Positions 54,266-63,878 of a DNA stretch of 64,000 bases are shown piece by piece; position 1 is the stretch's first letter, and every line of letters begins with the position of its first letter. This DNA comes from Phycisphaerales bacterium UBA5793. GTDB taxonomy: Bacteria > Planctomycetota > Phycisphaerae > Phycisphaerales > UBA5793. The notes beneath the pieces are model-generated. The model ran no database searches, was not told where the DNA came from, and saw nothing but the letters and a program-made list of their open reading frames with translations. The translations under genes and the position numbers were made by a program. The stretch covers positions 123,967 to 187,966 of the forward strand of contig DIDT01000061.1 of NCBI GenBank assembly GCA_002418285.1, in the 5' to 3' direction.

Positions 54266-56749
54266 ATGACGACTTCCACGACGTTCTGGTTGCTTTTCTG
54301 TGTTCTGGCGCCGACGCTGCTTGGGCTTGCGACGCTGTGGCTGCCAAAGAAGGCGATCACCGCGCGCACGCTGCTCGCGCTGCTCGGACCGGTGCTCTCG
54401 TTTGCCATTCTCGTGCAGCATCTCGCGACGCATGGGGTGTCCTCGATCACGGCGCCCGTGGCTTCGCCGGTGGTCGAATGGATCCCCATCCTTCATATGA
54501 ATCTGTCGTTCATGACCGACGGGCTGGGTGGGTTCTTCGGCTTGCTCGTCTCGGGCATCGGCATCCTCATCGTGCTCTATGCACGCGGCTACTTCGGCCC
54601 TGATGAAGCCTCGCTCTATCGCTTCTACCCTACACTGGGCTTCTTCACCACGGCGATGATGGGCATCGTCCTCTCGGACTACCTGCTCGTCACGGTTATG
54701 TTCTGGGAACTGACCTCGATCAGCTCGTTCCTGCTCATTGGTTGGGATCGCTACGACAAGCACGCCGTGAAACTCGCGATGCAGGCGTTCTTCACGACGG
54801 GGCTGGGCGGCATGTTCCTCATGGGCGGCGTGCTGATGCTCGGCTATGCGACGGGAATCAACCACGACGAGGGTCTCTGGCGCTGGAGCGAAGTGCTCAC
54901 CCAGGGCGCCGCTCGCTTCAACCCGAGCGACCCGCTGATCATCGCGGCTTTTGGCCTGATGCTCTTCGGGGCGACGACCAAGAGCGCCCAGTGGCCATTC
55001 CACTATTGGTTGCCCGGTGCGATGGCGGCTCCCACGCCGGTCTCGGCGTACCTGCACTCGGCGACGATGGTCAAGGCGGGGGTGTTTCTCGTCGGCCGCA
55101 TGTTCCCCGTGTTTGCCGTGCTGCAAATCTGGGGCAACATCATCATCCCGCTGGGCGCGTTCACGATGGTCCTCGGCGCACTGATTGCGCTCAACCAGCA
55201 CGATCTCAAACGCATCTTCGCGTACACCACGGTGAGTCAGCTCGGCCTGCTCATCTGCATGTACGGGCTGGGTTCGCTGCACTACGAAGGCCACCCGAAC
55301 ATCGAGTGGGACATCACACAGATCGCCAACCACGCGTTCTACAAGGCCCCCTTGTTCATCATTGCAGGTGCGCTGGGGCACTACATCTCGCGCGACATCA
55401 CGCAACTCAACGGCGCGTTCAAGAAACAGCCGTGGATGGTCATCACCATGCTGCTCGGCGGATACGCCCTGGCGGCCGGACCCGGCACGATCAGCTTCCC
55501 GGCCAAGGAATTCTTCCTCCACGCGATCTACGACGCACACGAGTCGATCGGTTCGTGGTGGATGCTACTCATGGCCATGGCGGCGATAACGGCGATGTGC
55601 AACGTTGCCATCTTCGTGCGGCTGCTCACGACCCTCATGGGTTGGCCCGGCGGGATGAAGCCGGCGTCGGGGCATGGGCACGACGATCACGGAGCGCATG
55701 GTGAACATGAACACGAGCACGGCTTCTGGGCCCAGCTGATCTGGATTCCGGCGCTGGTGCTCGTCTCGCTGCAGTACGTTGGTGGGCTGATGCCGGGGTT
55801 GTGGTCGCAGTGGTTTGCTCCGCTCGAGACGAACATGTACCACTTCGCCGAGGGTGTGCCCGGCGCGCTGCACGCGTTCATGCACCCGGGCGTACCGCTC
55901 TACGTTTCGCTCGTCGCGATCGCGGCGGGCGTGACGGTCGGCCTGAGCGGATTGATGCGCGGTGCGATCGTTGATGTGCACGACCGCATCTATCCGGCCA
56001 TGTACTGGCTCGCGGTCACGGGCGGCGGAAGGGCGTTCCGCACGATTCAGACCGGGCGGTTCCGCAACTACCTCGTCTTCGTGCTGCTGGCCTTCCTCGC
56101 GGCGTATGTTGCAGCGATGATTCTCGATCCGGCGATGATGGACGTGCCCCCGGCCGAGTCACCTTTCGAGTTCGTGCCGGGTGTGCTGCTTGGCGTGATC
56201 ATCTGTGCCACGTCGATTCTCATGCCCATCGTGCAGTCACGCGTGGTGCGCGTCATCATTCTCGGTTCGTGCGGCTTCAGCGTCGTGGGGATGTACCTGC
56301 TCTACCAGGCGCCGGACCTGGCGTTGACGCAGCTCATGTTCGAGATCATCTCGGTCATCCTCTTCGTGCTCGTGCTTCGCATGCTGCCGGATCTGAAAGA
56401 GACGGATCGAGCGAGCGGGCGCTGGTGGCGCTTCTCGCTGGGCACGCTGACGGGCCTGGCGATCGGGTGGCTGACGTTTATTTCGGCGCAGAGTGGCGCT
56501 GAGCCGAAACTCGGGGAATTCTTCGCTAAGAACAGTTACACCGGCACGCCCGACACTCAGGGGCGCGGCGGCGGCGGACACAACATCGTCAACGTCACCC
56601 TCGTCGATTTCCGCGGCTTTGATACGCTCGGCGAGATCACCGTGCTGTCCATCGCGGCCCTGGGCGTGTTCTCGCTTTTTCCGCGCCGCAAGCCGCTGCC
56701 CACTGAACTCGAGTTTGATGATTCCGTTGTGAGAGGCGCCACGGCATGA
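54266..56749 (+). CDS. mnhA: Mrp Na+/H+ antiporter subunit A
   Basis: 827-aa polytopic protein homologous to NuoL plus a C-terminal MrpA-specific part. The conserved Glu is in MFWELTSISSFLLIG and the Lys in PTPVSAYLHSATMVKAGVFLVGRM. The end GGHNIVNVTLVDFRGFDTLGEITVLSIAALGVF is diagnostic of MrpA. It lies in the inner membrane and drives Na+ export in exchange for protons with the other six subunits. A His/Asp/Glu-rich loop lies at about residues 470-487. The ATG at 54266 is preferred to the GTG at 54251. Confidence 0.94.
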   Translation: MTTSTTFWLLFCVLAPTLLGLATLWLPKKAITARTLLALLGPVLSFAILVQHLATHGVSSITAPVASPVVEWIPILHMNLSFMTDGLGGFFGLLVSGIGILIVLYARGYFGPDEASLYRFYPTLGFFTTAMMGIVLSDYLLVTVMFWELTSISSFLLIGWDRYDKHAVKLAMQAFFTTGLGGMFLMGGVLMLGYATGINHDEGLWRWSEVLTQGAARFNPSDPLIIAAFGLMLFGATTKSAQWPFHYWLPGAMAAPTPVSAYLHSATMVKAGVFLVGRMFPVFAVLQIWGNIIIPLGAFTMVLGALIALNQHDLKRIFAYTTVSQLGLLICMYGLGSLHYEGHPNIEWDITQIANHAFYKAPLFIIAGALGHYISRDITQLNGAFKKQPWMVITMLLGGYALAAGPGTISFPAKEFFLHAIYDAHESIGSWWMLLMAMAAITAMCNVAIFVRLLTTLMGWPGGMKPASGHGHDDHGAHGEHEHEHGFWAQLIWIPALVLVSLQYVGGLMPGLWSQWFAPLETNMYHFAEGVPGALHAFMHPGVPLYVSLVAIAAGVTVGLSGLMRGAIVDVHDRIYPAMYWLAVTGGGRAFRTIQTGRFRNYLVFVLLAFLAAYVAAMILDPAMMDVPPAESPFEFVPGVLLGVIICATSILMPIVQSRVVRVIILGSCGFSVVGMYLLYQAPDLALTQLMFEIISVILFVLVLRMLPDLKETDRASGRWWRFSLGTLTGLAIGWLTFISAQSGAEPKLGEFFAKNSYTGTPDTQGRGGGGHNIVNVTLVDFRGFDTLGEITVLSIAALGVFSLFPRRKPLPTELEFDDSVVRGATA

Positions 56750-57174
56750 CCATCTCATCACCAGTCCTGCGCAACTCGATGCGGCTGATCCTGCCGCTGA
56801 CGCTGCTCTACGCCCTGTACGCAATGCTCAAGGGGCACAACGAGCCGGGCGGCGGATTCATCGGCGGCATGATCTTCGCCACCGCGATCTGTACCTATCG
56901 CATGTCGCACGGCTTTGCGGCCCAGCTGCGGCTGATGCCTATTCACCCGCGCTACCTGATCTTCCTCGGCCTGGGTATGGCGCTGGGTACGAGCGCGATT
57001 CCGCTGCTCTTCGGCTACCCGTTTCTGCGATCGGCCGTGGGCGAGTTTCACCTGCCGTTCAGCGCGCATCCGTTCCACTATGCGTCGGCCATGGCCTTTG
57101 ACCTTGGTGTGATGCTCGTCGTGGTTGGAGTGGCGGTGGGGATGATCACTCAATTGAGCGAGGAACTGGAATGA
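56746..57174 (+). CDS. mnhB: Mrp antiporter subunit B
   Basis: 142-aa membrane protein with about four helices. The start SPVLRNSMRLILPLTLLYALYAMLKGHNEPGGGFIGGMIFATA is the MrpB hallmark. ATGA overlap with mnhA at 56746-56749, and with mnhC at the 3' end, gives tight coupling in the operon. Confidence 0.94.
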   Translation: MTISSPVLRNSMRLILPLTLLYALYAMLKGHNEPGGGFIGGMIFATAICTYRMSHGFAAQLRLMPIHPRYLIFLGLGMALGTSAIPLLFGYPFLRSAVGEFHLPFSAHPFHYASAMAFDLGVMLVVVGVAVGMITQLSEELE

Positions 57175-57554
57175 CCATCATCCTGTCCATCTGTGTGGCG
57201 GTGGTGTTTGCCGTGAGTCTTTACCTGATGACGGGTCGAGAACTCAAGAGCATCGCCATGGGCGTGTTTCTGCTGGGGCACGCGGCGAACCTGAGCATCA
57301 TCGCCATGAGCCGCACGCCGGTGCGCCATGAACCGCAATTGCTCAAGGGTGCGCCGATACTGACTTCGAGCTTTGACCCGGCGCATCCCATGAACAGCAT
57401 CGTCGATCCGCTTCCCCAGGCGCTGATCCTGACCGCGATCGTCATCGGTTTTGCCGTGATGGCCTTTCTTCTCTCGCTGCTCGTGCTTACATCGCGCAAG
57501 GCGGGCACCCTGAATCTCGAGCAACTCGGCACCGTTGCGACGCAGGATGATTGA
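57171..57554 (+). CDS. mnhC: Mrp antiporter subunit C (NuoK-like)
   Basis: 127-aa NuoK homologue with three membrane helices. The AVVFAVSLYLMTGRELKSIAMGVFLLGHAANLSIIAM region and DPLPQALILTAIVIGFAVMAF are diagnostic. The start overlaps mnhB by four bases. The next gene starts four bases after its stop codon. Confidence 0.94.
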   Translation: MTIILSICVAVVFAVSLYLMTGRELKSIAMGVFLLGHAANLSIIAMSRTPVRHEPQLLKGAPILTSSFDPAHPMNSIVDPLPQALILTAIVIGFAVMAFLLSLLVLTSRKAGTLNLEQLGTVATQDD

Positions 57555-57558
57555 ACCC

Positions 57559-59175
57559 ATGAAACTCGAAAACTTCATCATCCTCTTCATTGTCATTCCG
57601 ATGGGCTCGGGGGTTATTGGCGTGTTCCTCAAGGAGCGCGTCAGGATTGCCCGCGTGCTCGGCGTGATGAGCTTCCTCGCCACGGCCAGCCTGGCGATCG
57701 GCTTACTCATCCACCTGCGCTCCCATCCCACGGGGATTCTTGTCTCGCAGATGGGCGCCTGGCCCGCTCCGTACGGCATTTCGGTTGTCTTCGACAGCCT
57801 GTCGGGCCTGCTGCTCGCCGCGTCGTCGCTGGTTGCGCTGGCGTGCTACGTTCACTCGTTTTCCACCGTTGAGCCCATCGCCGAGAAGCGGTACTTCCAC
57901 CCCATGGTGCAACTGCTCATGTTCGGGGTAAATCTGGCGTTTCTCACCGGCGACCTCTTCAACCTCTTCGTGTCCTTCGAGATCATGCTCATGGCCTCGT
58001 ACTGCCTGCTGACCTTTGGCGGGACGCGGCTGCAGATGACCCAGGCGTACAAGTACGTCCTGCTTAATCTTGTTGGTTCGACGCTCTTTGTCATCGGCGC
58101 AGGACTCGTCTACGGCATGACGGGTACGTTGAACTTTGCAGATCTCGCGCTGTTTGTCAGCAAGCGGCAGGCGGAAGGCAGGTCATTGCCGCCGGGCTTT
58201 GCAGCCCTGTCGATTTCGTTGCTGCTGGTCTTTGGTCTCAAGGGCGCGATCTTCCCGCTGTGGTTCTGGCTGCCTGACACGTACTACACCTGCAACGTGT
58301 CGATCGCCGGTCTTTTCGCGGGCATGCTGACCAAGGTCGGCATCTACGCCATCGCCCGCACCTTCCCGATGATCTTCGCGCACGGCAACTCGGACGCCAA
58401 CCGAATCGTCATGCCGCTGCTGGCGGTCTCGGCGGCGTTCACGATGTTCCTTGGTGTGCTTGGCGCCGTGTCGCATCACAACATCCGTCGGATCCTCGCG
58501 GTGCACGTGATCAGTCAGGTGGGGTACATGGTTTTCGGCCTGGCGCTGATGACCGGCGTGGCCCTGGCCGGCTGCCTGTTCTACATGATCCAGCACATGG
58601 TGGTCAAGAGCTGCCTGTTCCTGTGCTGCGGCATCATGGAGCGCCACACGGGTACAGATGATCTCGAGAAGTCAGGCGGACTGCTCAAGCGCGACTGGTA
58701 TCTGGGTGTGGTGTTCTTCATCGCCGCCATGAGTCTCGTCGGTCTGCCGCCGCTGAGCGGGTTCTTCGGCAAGCTCGTCATTATCCGCGAGGGGTGGGAG
58801 TCGAAGTGGTGGCTGTCGATCTTCGGATTGCTAACCGGGGCGCTGACGCTGCTGTCGATGCTCAAGATCTGGGGCTACGCGTTCTGGTCGCCGTCGGCCA
58901 AGGCGATCGAGCGCACGCCGCAGAATATGTCCAATACGAGTTCGCTGCGGCCGGCGTATGTCGGCGCGACGCTGCTGGTTCTGGTCGCCCTGTTCCTCGG
59001 GTTCGGCGCGCAGCCGGTGTATGACATCGCCTTCCGGGCCGGGAATCAACTCGTCAATCCCGATGAGTACATCTCGGCAGTACTCGGGCCTCACGCCCTG
59101 GACGAACTCACGCAGTACCGTCAGCAAGAGGCGACCCGACTCGCCGCGGCTGCGGCTGTGGAGGTGATGCCATGA
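57559..59175 (+). CDS. mnhD: Mrp antiporter subunit D (NuoN-like)
   Basis: 538-aa proton-channel subunit with about fourteen helices. The key Glu is in LFVSFEIMLMASYCLLTFGGTRLQM and the Lys residue block in VFGLKGAIFPLWFWLPDTYYTC. An ATG at 57547 is also in frame but has no room for a ribosome site; the ATG at 57559 follows AGGA at good distance. Confidence 0.93.
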   Translation: MKLENFIILFIVIPMGSGVIGVFLKERVRIARVLGVMSFLATASLAIGLLIHLRSHPTGILVSQMGAWPAPYGISVVFDSLSGLLLAASSLVALACYVHSFSTVEPIAEKRYFHPMVQLLMFGVNLAFLTGDLFNLFVSFEIMLMASYCLLTFGGTRLQMTQAYKYVLLNLVGSTLFVIGAGLVYGMTGTLNFADLALFVSKRQAEGRSLPPGFAALSISLLLVFGLKGAIFPLWFWLPDTYYTCNVSIAGLFAGMLTKVGIYAIARTFPMIFAHGNSDANRIVMPLLAVSAAFTMFLGVLGAVSHHNIRRILAVHVISQVGYMVFGLALMTGVALAGCLFYMIQHMVVKSCLFLCCGIMERHTGTDDLEKSGGLLKRDWYLGVVFFIAAMSLVGLPPLSGFFGKLVIIREGWESKWWLSIFGLLTGALTLLSMLKIWGYAFWSPSAKAIERTPQNMSNTSSLRPAYVGATLLVLVALFLGFGAQPVYDIAFRAGNQLVNPDEYISAVLGPHALDELTQYRQQEATRLAAAAAVEVMP

Positions 59176-59648
59176 TCTGGGCCTTCCTGCTCAACCTCTT
59201 TCTCACCGTCGTCTACGTCATGTTGACGGCCAACACGTCGACGCCGAACGTGATCATCGGATTTGCGATCGGCTTCTTCGTGATCTTCCTCTACGGCCTG
59301 ACTCGGGAGGGGCCGACTTATCCGGGCAAGGTCTGGCGGCTCATGCGATTCAGTGTCTACTTCATCAAGATCCTCACGCAGGCGAATATCAAAATTGCGT
59401 GGGAGTGCATCACGCCCGGCCTCACACAGACGCCGCGCATTCTGCGCCATGACGTCTCTGATCTGAACGACACACAACTGACGGTTCTGGCCAACAGCAT
59501 CACCCTCACGCCCGGCACACTGGTTGTGGATGTGTCCGATGACCACAAGTGGCTCTACGTCCACTGCATGTATGCGCAGGATCGGTCCAGTGCGATTGCG
59601 GAACTCCGCGATCTCCACGACCGGCTCAAGCAGGAGGTGTTCACTTGA
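59172..59648 (+). CDS. mnhE: Mrp antiporter subunit E
   Basis: 158-aa protein with three N-terminal helices and a soluble C-terminal domain. The motifs VWRLMRFSVYFIKILTQANIKIAWECITPGLTQTPRIL and LTPGTLVVDVSDDHKWLYVH are typical of MrpE. It overlaps mnhD by four bases and mnhF by four. Confidence 0.93.
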   Translation: MIWAFLLNLFLTVVYVMLTANTSTPNVIIGFAIGFFVIFLYGLTREGPTYPGKVWRLMRFSVYFIKILTQANIKIAWECITPGLTQTPRILRHDVSDLNDTQLTVLANSITLTPGTLVVDVSDDHKWLYVHCMYAQDRSSAIAELRDLHDRLKQEVFT

Positions 59649-60019
59649 ACGCGTTGTGTTCGACTATTCTGATGCTGGCCCAGGAGACGGCGGGCCACGG
59701 CGCAGCGGCCGCGGACGGGCACGTGGCCAGCCCGCTTCAACCTGTGCTCTTTTTCATCCTCGAACTCGGCGCCATCCTCGCCATCGTTGGCATGATGCTG
59801 TGTCTCTATCGCATGGTCAAGGGCCCGCACCTCGCTGACCGCGTCCTCTCCGGGGACACGCTGGCGTATCAGGTTGTCGGCCTCGTCATCCTGCTGACCG
59901 TGCGGATGGAATCGACGACCTATCTCGACGGGGCGCTGGTTGTGGCGATCATCGGCTTTGCCAGCACGCTCGCGTTCGCGCAGTACATCGGCAACCTCAA
60001 GAGGCAGACCAACCCATGA
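59645..60019 (+). CDS. mnhF: Mrp antiporter subunit F
   Basis: 124-aa protein with three helices; the CLYRMVKGPHLADRVLSGDTLAYQVVGLVIL block is the MrpF signature. The start is TTG at 59645, overlapping the mnhE stop, with GGAGG eight bases upstream. A 40-residue extracytoplasmic head, rich in Ala and Gly, precedes the first conserved helix. Confidence 0.92.
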   Translation: MNALCSTILMLAQETAGHGAAAADGHVASPLQPVLFFILELGAILAIVGMMLCLYRMVKGPHLADRVLSGDTLAYQVVGLVILLTVRMESTTYLDGALVVAIIGFASTLAFAQYIGNLKRQTNP

Positions 60020-60471
60020 TCTGGGCGACCATCGGCGACATCTTCAGCATCTTTTTCGCGCTGGCGGGCATGTTCTTCATGTTCGTGGGCGCCATCGGCG
60101 TGGTGCGACTGCCCGACGCCTACAACCGCCTGCACGCGACCAGTAAGTGTTCGACTCTGGGGATCATGGGGCTGGCGCTGGCCGCCGTGTTCCACGTCGG
60201 TACGCTGGCGGTCACGACCAAGGCAATCATGACGGTGGTCTTTGCATTCGTCGCCTCTCCCGTTGGTTCGCACATGCTCGCCAAGGCGGCGCACATCGAC
60301 GGCATGAAGCCGTGGGATCGTCAACTCTCCGACGAACTGCAGCAGGACAAGGACCGCCAGTCGGGAAAGTCGCCAAGTAACGCTCCACGCGGGTTGAACG
60401 CTCCGACTCAGGCAAAGGGCGCCAAGCCCGCCGGTCCCGATCCAACTGCCCGCATGTCGGCAGCGGTGTGA
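60016..60471 (+). CDS. mnhG: Mrp antiporter subunit G
   Basis: 151-aa protein with three helices; FMFVGAIGVVRLPDAYNRLHATSKCSTLGIMGLALA is the MrpG signature. The C-terminal tail of about 50 residues is hydrophilic. It is the last gene of the operon and overlaps mnhF by four bases. Confidence 0.93.
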   Translation: MIWATIGDIFSIFFALAGMFFMFVGAIGVVRLPDAYNRLHATSKCSTLGIMGLALAAVFHVGTLAVTTKAIMTVVFAFVASPVGSHMLAKAAHIDGMKPWDRQLSDELQQDKDRQSGKSPSNAPRGLNAPTQAKGAKPAGPDPTARMSAAV

Positions 60472-60511
60472 AGCTTCTGCTGCGAGAGCGTGGGTGGCGA
60501 TATGATCGCGC

Positions 60512-61186
60512 ATGGCCCTTCTTGTTGACACCTACAACGTCCTGCATACCAGCGGTGTGCTGCCGCCCGACCTCGCCGGGCTGGGTGTGTTCGATCTGCG
60601 CGACCTGATTCTGACCAGCCGCTTTCGCCACATGCCCGTGGTGCTCGTGTGTGATGGACGGGGTCCGGGCGTGCGCGGGGTCGACGAGGCGAGCGCATCC
60701 ATTGACCACGGAATCACGATCTACTACGCCGGCACGCATCGCGATGCGGATACGCACATCGAGCGTGCGGTGCGCGCCTGCACCCACCCGCATCGACTCA
60801 ACGTCGTGTCCTCCGACCGCCGCATCATGCGCGCCGCCCGGCGACGCCGCTGCCGCATCATGACTTCAGACGTGTTTCTCGAGACGCTCGAGTCCGACTG
60901 GCGCCGTGCCGGGCGAAAGGCGACCGCGCCGACGCAGGCGTACAGCATCCCGCTGGATCCTGGCAGTATCGAGTGGTGGCGGGCGTATTTCGGACTCGAT
61001 CCACGCATGAGCGAGGATGAGCCCAAGGCGGCGCACCTGCCCCGGCCGCACCGCTCCAAGCCCGAACCACTGCCGGCGAAACCGCACGCGAGGAGAAGTT
61101 CGTCTCAACCCCAAGCGCCGGAAGAAGCCGCATCGGAAACCGACGAAATCGACATCGATTCACTCGACACCGGGCGATTTCTCTGA
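60512..61186 (+). CDS. YacP-like NYN-domain nuclease
   Basis: 224-aa protein with a PIN-like NYN fold. It begins MALLVDTYNVLHTSGVLPP with the D of the active site, and has DADTHIERAVRAC and NVVSSDRRIMRAARRRRCRIM with further acidic residues. YacP-type proteins act on RNA. A C-terminal P/E/K-rich tail (about 165-224) follows. It is 41 bases after mnhG but probably a separate unit. Confidence 0.82.
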   Translation: MALLVDTYNVLHTSGVLPPDLAGLGVFDLRDLILTSRFRHMPVVLVCDGRGPGVRGVDEASASIDHGITIYYAGTHRDADTHIERAVRACTHPHRLNVVSSDRRIMRAARRRRCRIMTSDVFLETLESDWRRAGRKATAPTQAYSIPLDPGSIEWWRAYFGLDPRMSEDEPKAAHLPRPHRSKPEPLPAKPHARRSSSQPQAPEEAASETDEIDIDSLDTGRFL

Positions 61187-61335
61187 CCCGTCAACCCCAT
61201 GACCGCCGCGACCATCCCCAACCGGATCGCTGGCCGCTGGTACAATGATGCACCGATGCCGCTGCTTTCGGGCGACGCCGGCCGGGCCGCTGTTCGCGGC
61301 CGGGCGTGATCAGGATCAAACGGGGAGAGAAGATC

Positions 61336-62307
61336 ATGAACATGAGAATGGCGCTATCGGCTGCGGCCGTCGCGTTGGTCGTCGTTGCACAACCGACCCT
61401 CGCACGTGATGTCATCCAGTACGACTTCACGCTCGACGCGCAGCGATCCGGAGTCGATCTGGCCGTGGACGCCGGCGCGCAGACCACCGGCACACTCATC
61501 GGCGACTTCGATGTCAATACAAACCCGACCGGCACGCGCACCAAGCCCGGCCTTTTCGGCTCGTTCGGCGCTGAAGAAAACGTCGCTGTCGATCTGCAAC
61601 TGGGCCTGAACCTCGGCGGGCGCGTCAACACGCGATCGTCCGGCGCGTTTCGATTCGCACTCGATCCGCAGGCCGGCACCGTGACCACTTCCGGCTACGC
61701 GGTCGATCTGCTCGCGGGCGGATCCGCCAACCTGCCGCTGACCATCTCGCTGCTCACCGACTCGTTCCGCACGCGCAATCCCAGTTCCACCTACATCGGC
61801 GGCATTCCGATCGATCTGCCCATCGGTGATGTGACGCTCATGCGACTCACTGCGACGCAGATCGACGGGCCATCCGTCGGTGTGCTCACTCCGCTTGGCG
61901 GCAACGAGTACGATTTCGCCGCCGTCTTCAGCGTCGAAATCGACGCGGCGTTCGATCTGCTCGGCAACGAGTTCATTCTGCCTCCCACCCCCTTTCCCTT
62001 CGGCTTCCAGGGAAGACTGACTCTGAACGGAGGCAGTGCTGAACTGATGTCGCTCGACGCGATCGACCTGAGCCAGGTGACCAATCCTGACCTCGCCCTG
62101 CCGCAGTTCCCCTTCGATCTGCCCACGATCCTCCCACCGGGCGACACGGCTCACGTGCTCTTCGATCTGCTGCTGAGCGAGGTGTCACTTTCGATGAACG
62201 GCACATACCAGACATATGCCAACGGGACGCTCGTTCCGGCGCCTGGCGCGGCGGGCCTGCTGCTGCTGGGCCTGGGCGGTGTGGCGGGTCGACGTCGCCG
62301 ACGCTGA
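61336..62307 (+). CDS. Exported protein with PEP-CTERM-like sorting tail
   Basis: 323-aa protein: signal peptide (residues 1-23, ending TLARD), a beta-rich body and a C-terminal VPAPGAAGLLLLGLGGVAGRRRRR, which is a PEP-CTERM-like sorting signal with PAP in place of PEP. GGGGAGAGAAG precedes the ATG. It is probably sorted to the cell surface; the sortase-like partner (exosortase) is not in the window. Confidence 0.82.
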   Translation: MNMRMALSAAAVALVVVAQPTLARDVIQYDFTLDAQRSGVDLAVDAGAQTTGTLIGDFDVNTNPTGTRTKPGLFGSFGAEENVAVDLQLGLNLGGRVNTRSSGAFRFALDPQAGTVTTSGYAVDLLAGGSANLPLTISLLTDSFRTRNPSSTYIGGIPIDLPIGDVTLMRLTATQIDGPSVGVLTPLGGNEYDFAAVFSVEIDAAFDLLGNEFILPPTPFPFGFQGRLTLNGGSAELMSLDAIDLSQVTNPDLALPQFPFDLPTILPPGDTAHVLFDLLLSEVSLSMNGTYQTYANGTLVPAPGAAGLLLLGLGGVAGRRRRR

Positions 62308-62388
62308 CTCGCCGCTGCGTGAGATTGGGCGGCAGAGGCGCGGAGCGGCCGACTACGATCCGCAGACGCTTGCGAGGATTGCTGTCGC

Positions 62389-62832
62389 ATGACCGAAGCC
62401 CGTGCTTTGAAATGCCCGAACTGCGCCTACAACCTCACGGGTCTGACGGTGAACCGCTGTCCGGAATGCGGCGGCGTATTCGACCCCGTGACGCTGGCGT
62501 GGGTCCAGTCGTCCGATCGGCCGCGCTGGTGGGTGGCGCTTCCGGCGGTGCTCGCATGCACTTACCTCCCGTTTGCAGTGTGGATTCCATTCCAGTCGCA
62601 AGCGATCTGGTTCAAACTCTGGTTGATTCTTCCCGGCTTCTTCGTGGGCATGTTCCTCCATCCGAATGAGCCGCTTGAGTTCATCGTGATGGCGGCAGTG
62701 ACGCTGATGGTCATTGTCGGCGGCACCTATCTTGCCTCGCGCCGCTGGTGGCTGTTTGGCGTCGTGTGTGGCGTTCTTCTCCTGGGCGCCGGCCTCAACG
62801 CCTGGGGCTCATATGCCGTCTCGCGGGTGTAA
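62389..62832 (+). CDS. Membrane protein with N-terminal zinc ribbon
   Basis: 147-aa protein. CPNCAYNLTGLTVNRCPECG (about residues 9-28) is a zinc ribbon, here at the N terminus, followed by three membrane helices (about 48-68, 75-95 and 105-140). It relates in ribbon style to the cluster at 24-26.8 kb, with domain order reversed. Role unknown. Confidence 0.78.
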   Translation: MTEARALKCPNCAYNLTGLTVNRCPECGGVFDPVTLAWVQSSDRPRWWVALPAVLACTYLPFAVWIPFQSQAIWFKLWLILPGFFVGMFLHPNEPLEFIVMAAVTLMVIVGGTYLASRRWWLFGVVCGVLLLGAGLNAWGSYAVSRV

Positions 62833-62847
62833 TCCAAGTCGCGCCCA

Positions 62848-63645
62848 TCACCGCCCCACACGCCGCATCACGTACACCGCCGCGTACATACCTGCAACAT
62901 CCTCGCGATCCACGATGCGCGGTTCGTACTTCTCGTTGAGCGGCTGGAGTCGAATCAGTCTTCCATCCTCGCCCTCGAAGAACACGCGTTTGAACGTCGT
63001 CTCATGGTCACGCTCCAGGCGCACGAAACAGTCGCTGCCATCGGGCGTCGCCGCCGCCGGCGAGAAGACGATGACATCACCCTCGTGGTACAGCGGCTCC
63101 ATCGAGTCGCCGATGACGCGGGCGGCGAAAGCGTCGCCATCACCCAGGTCGGGGCACGGCAGGTAGTCATCGGCGACGGCGGCCGGGTAGTCGAGGTCGG
63201 TGAAGTCGCGCGGTACGCCCGCTGCGACGTCGTTGATCACCGGCACGCGCATCCTGAGCGGTTGCGGATCGTCGAGATTGGCGGCGTGATCTTCGATGAA
63301 GCGATGCAGCATGCCCGACTCGAGGAGCGCATCGAGATTCGGCCCCTTCTCGATGAGACAGCGAGCCAGCGCCGCCGCCCGCTCATCGCGCTGCCGCATC
63401 GCCGCGAGTTCACGCTGGACGACGCGCGGCGTCGCTTCCCAGCAGGCCGCGTCAATGAGTTGGCCCGGCTCAAGATTGAGCGCCTGCTCCAGGGTTGCCA
63501 GCAACGGCTCGGCTGGAGTGGCCCGCGCGCCGGTCTCGATCATTGAGAGGTACGCCCGGCCACACCCCACGCGGTCGGCCACCTGCTGCAGCGTCAAGCC
63601 CAGAGAGCGCCGCCTCTGCCTGATCATGGACCCGATCGTGGACAT
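62848..63645 (-). CDS. HTH-XRE/S24 LexA/CI-like repressor
   Basis: 265-aa protein: N-terminal XRE helix-turn-helix (residues 5-60, LTLQQVADRVGCGRAYLSMIETG), linker, and a C-terminal S24 peptidase domain. The catalytic pair is Ser181 in GDSMEPLYHEGDVIVF and Lys219 in FKRVFFEG. A possible self-cleavage bond is Ala142-Gly143 in NDVAAGVPRDF. The combination is that of LexA- or CI-type repressors inactivated by RecA. The ATG at 63645 lies in the conserved HTH start. Palindromes on the right may be its operators. Confidence 0.9.
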   Translation of the reverse strand: MSTIGSMIRQRRRSLGLTLQQVADRVGCGRAYLSMIETGARATPAEPLLATLEQALNLEPGQLIDAACWEATPRVVQRELAAMRQRDERAAALARCLIEKGPNLDALLESGMLHRFIEDHAANLDDPQPLRMRVPVINDVAAGVPRDFTDLDYPAAVADDYLPCPDLGDGDAFAARVIGDSMEPLYHEGDVIVFSPAAATPDGSDCFVRLERDHETTFKRVFFEGEDGRLIRLQPLNEKYEPRIVDREDVAGMYAAVYVMRRVGR

Positions 63646-63834
63646 CAAACCACTCCGCTCAGAGCCAGTTCGCCACGAAGTCACCGGGGGGGTACGGAGG
63701 AATTCAGAGAAGATGGCTCAGATTGCCGGCAGTCATCGTGAAGGATGCAATCGTCTAAGCCATTCTGTTTCAAGCTCTTAGATCTTCTCTCTGTGTTCTC
63801 CGCGACTCCGTGGCGTACAGCCCGCTTCAGATTC

Positions 63835-63848
63835 GCGCACAGGTGCGC
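63835..63848. promoter_or_regulatory. GCGCACAGGTGCGC palindrome
   Basis: Perfect 6+2+6 palindrome in the gap between the repressor gene and the window end. It could be an operator; nothing else in the window shares it. Confidence 0.35.
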
Positions 63849-63853
63849 GCGTT

Positions 63854-63871
63854 GTTCACGACTTCGTGAAC
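63854..63871. promoter_or_regulatory. GTTCACGACTTCGTGAAC operator-like palindrome
   Basis: Eight-base perfect arms around a two-base centre, ending seven bases before a consensus -35 box. Placement next to a rightward promoter and 209 bases from the divergent repressor start suggests an operator. The rest of the 63646-64000 gap holds no gene. Confidence 0.5.
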
Positions 63872-63878
63872 TCTTTTC

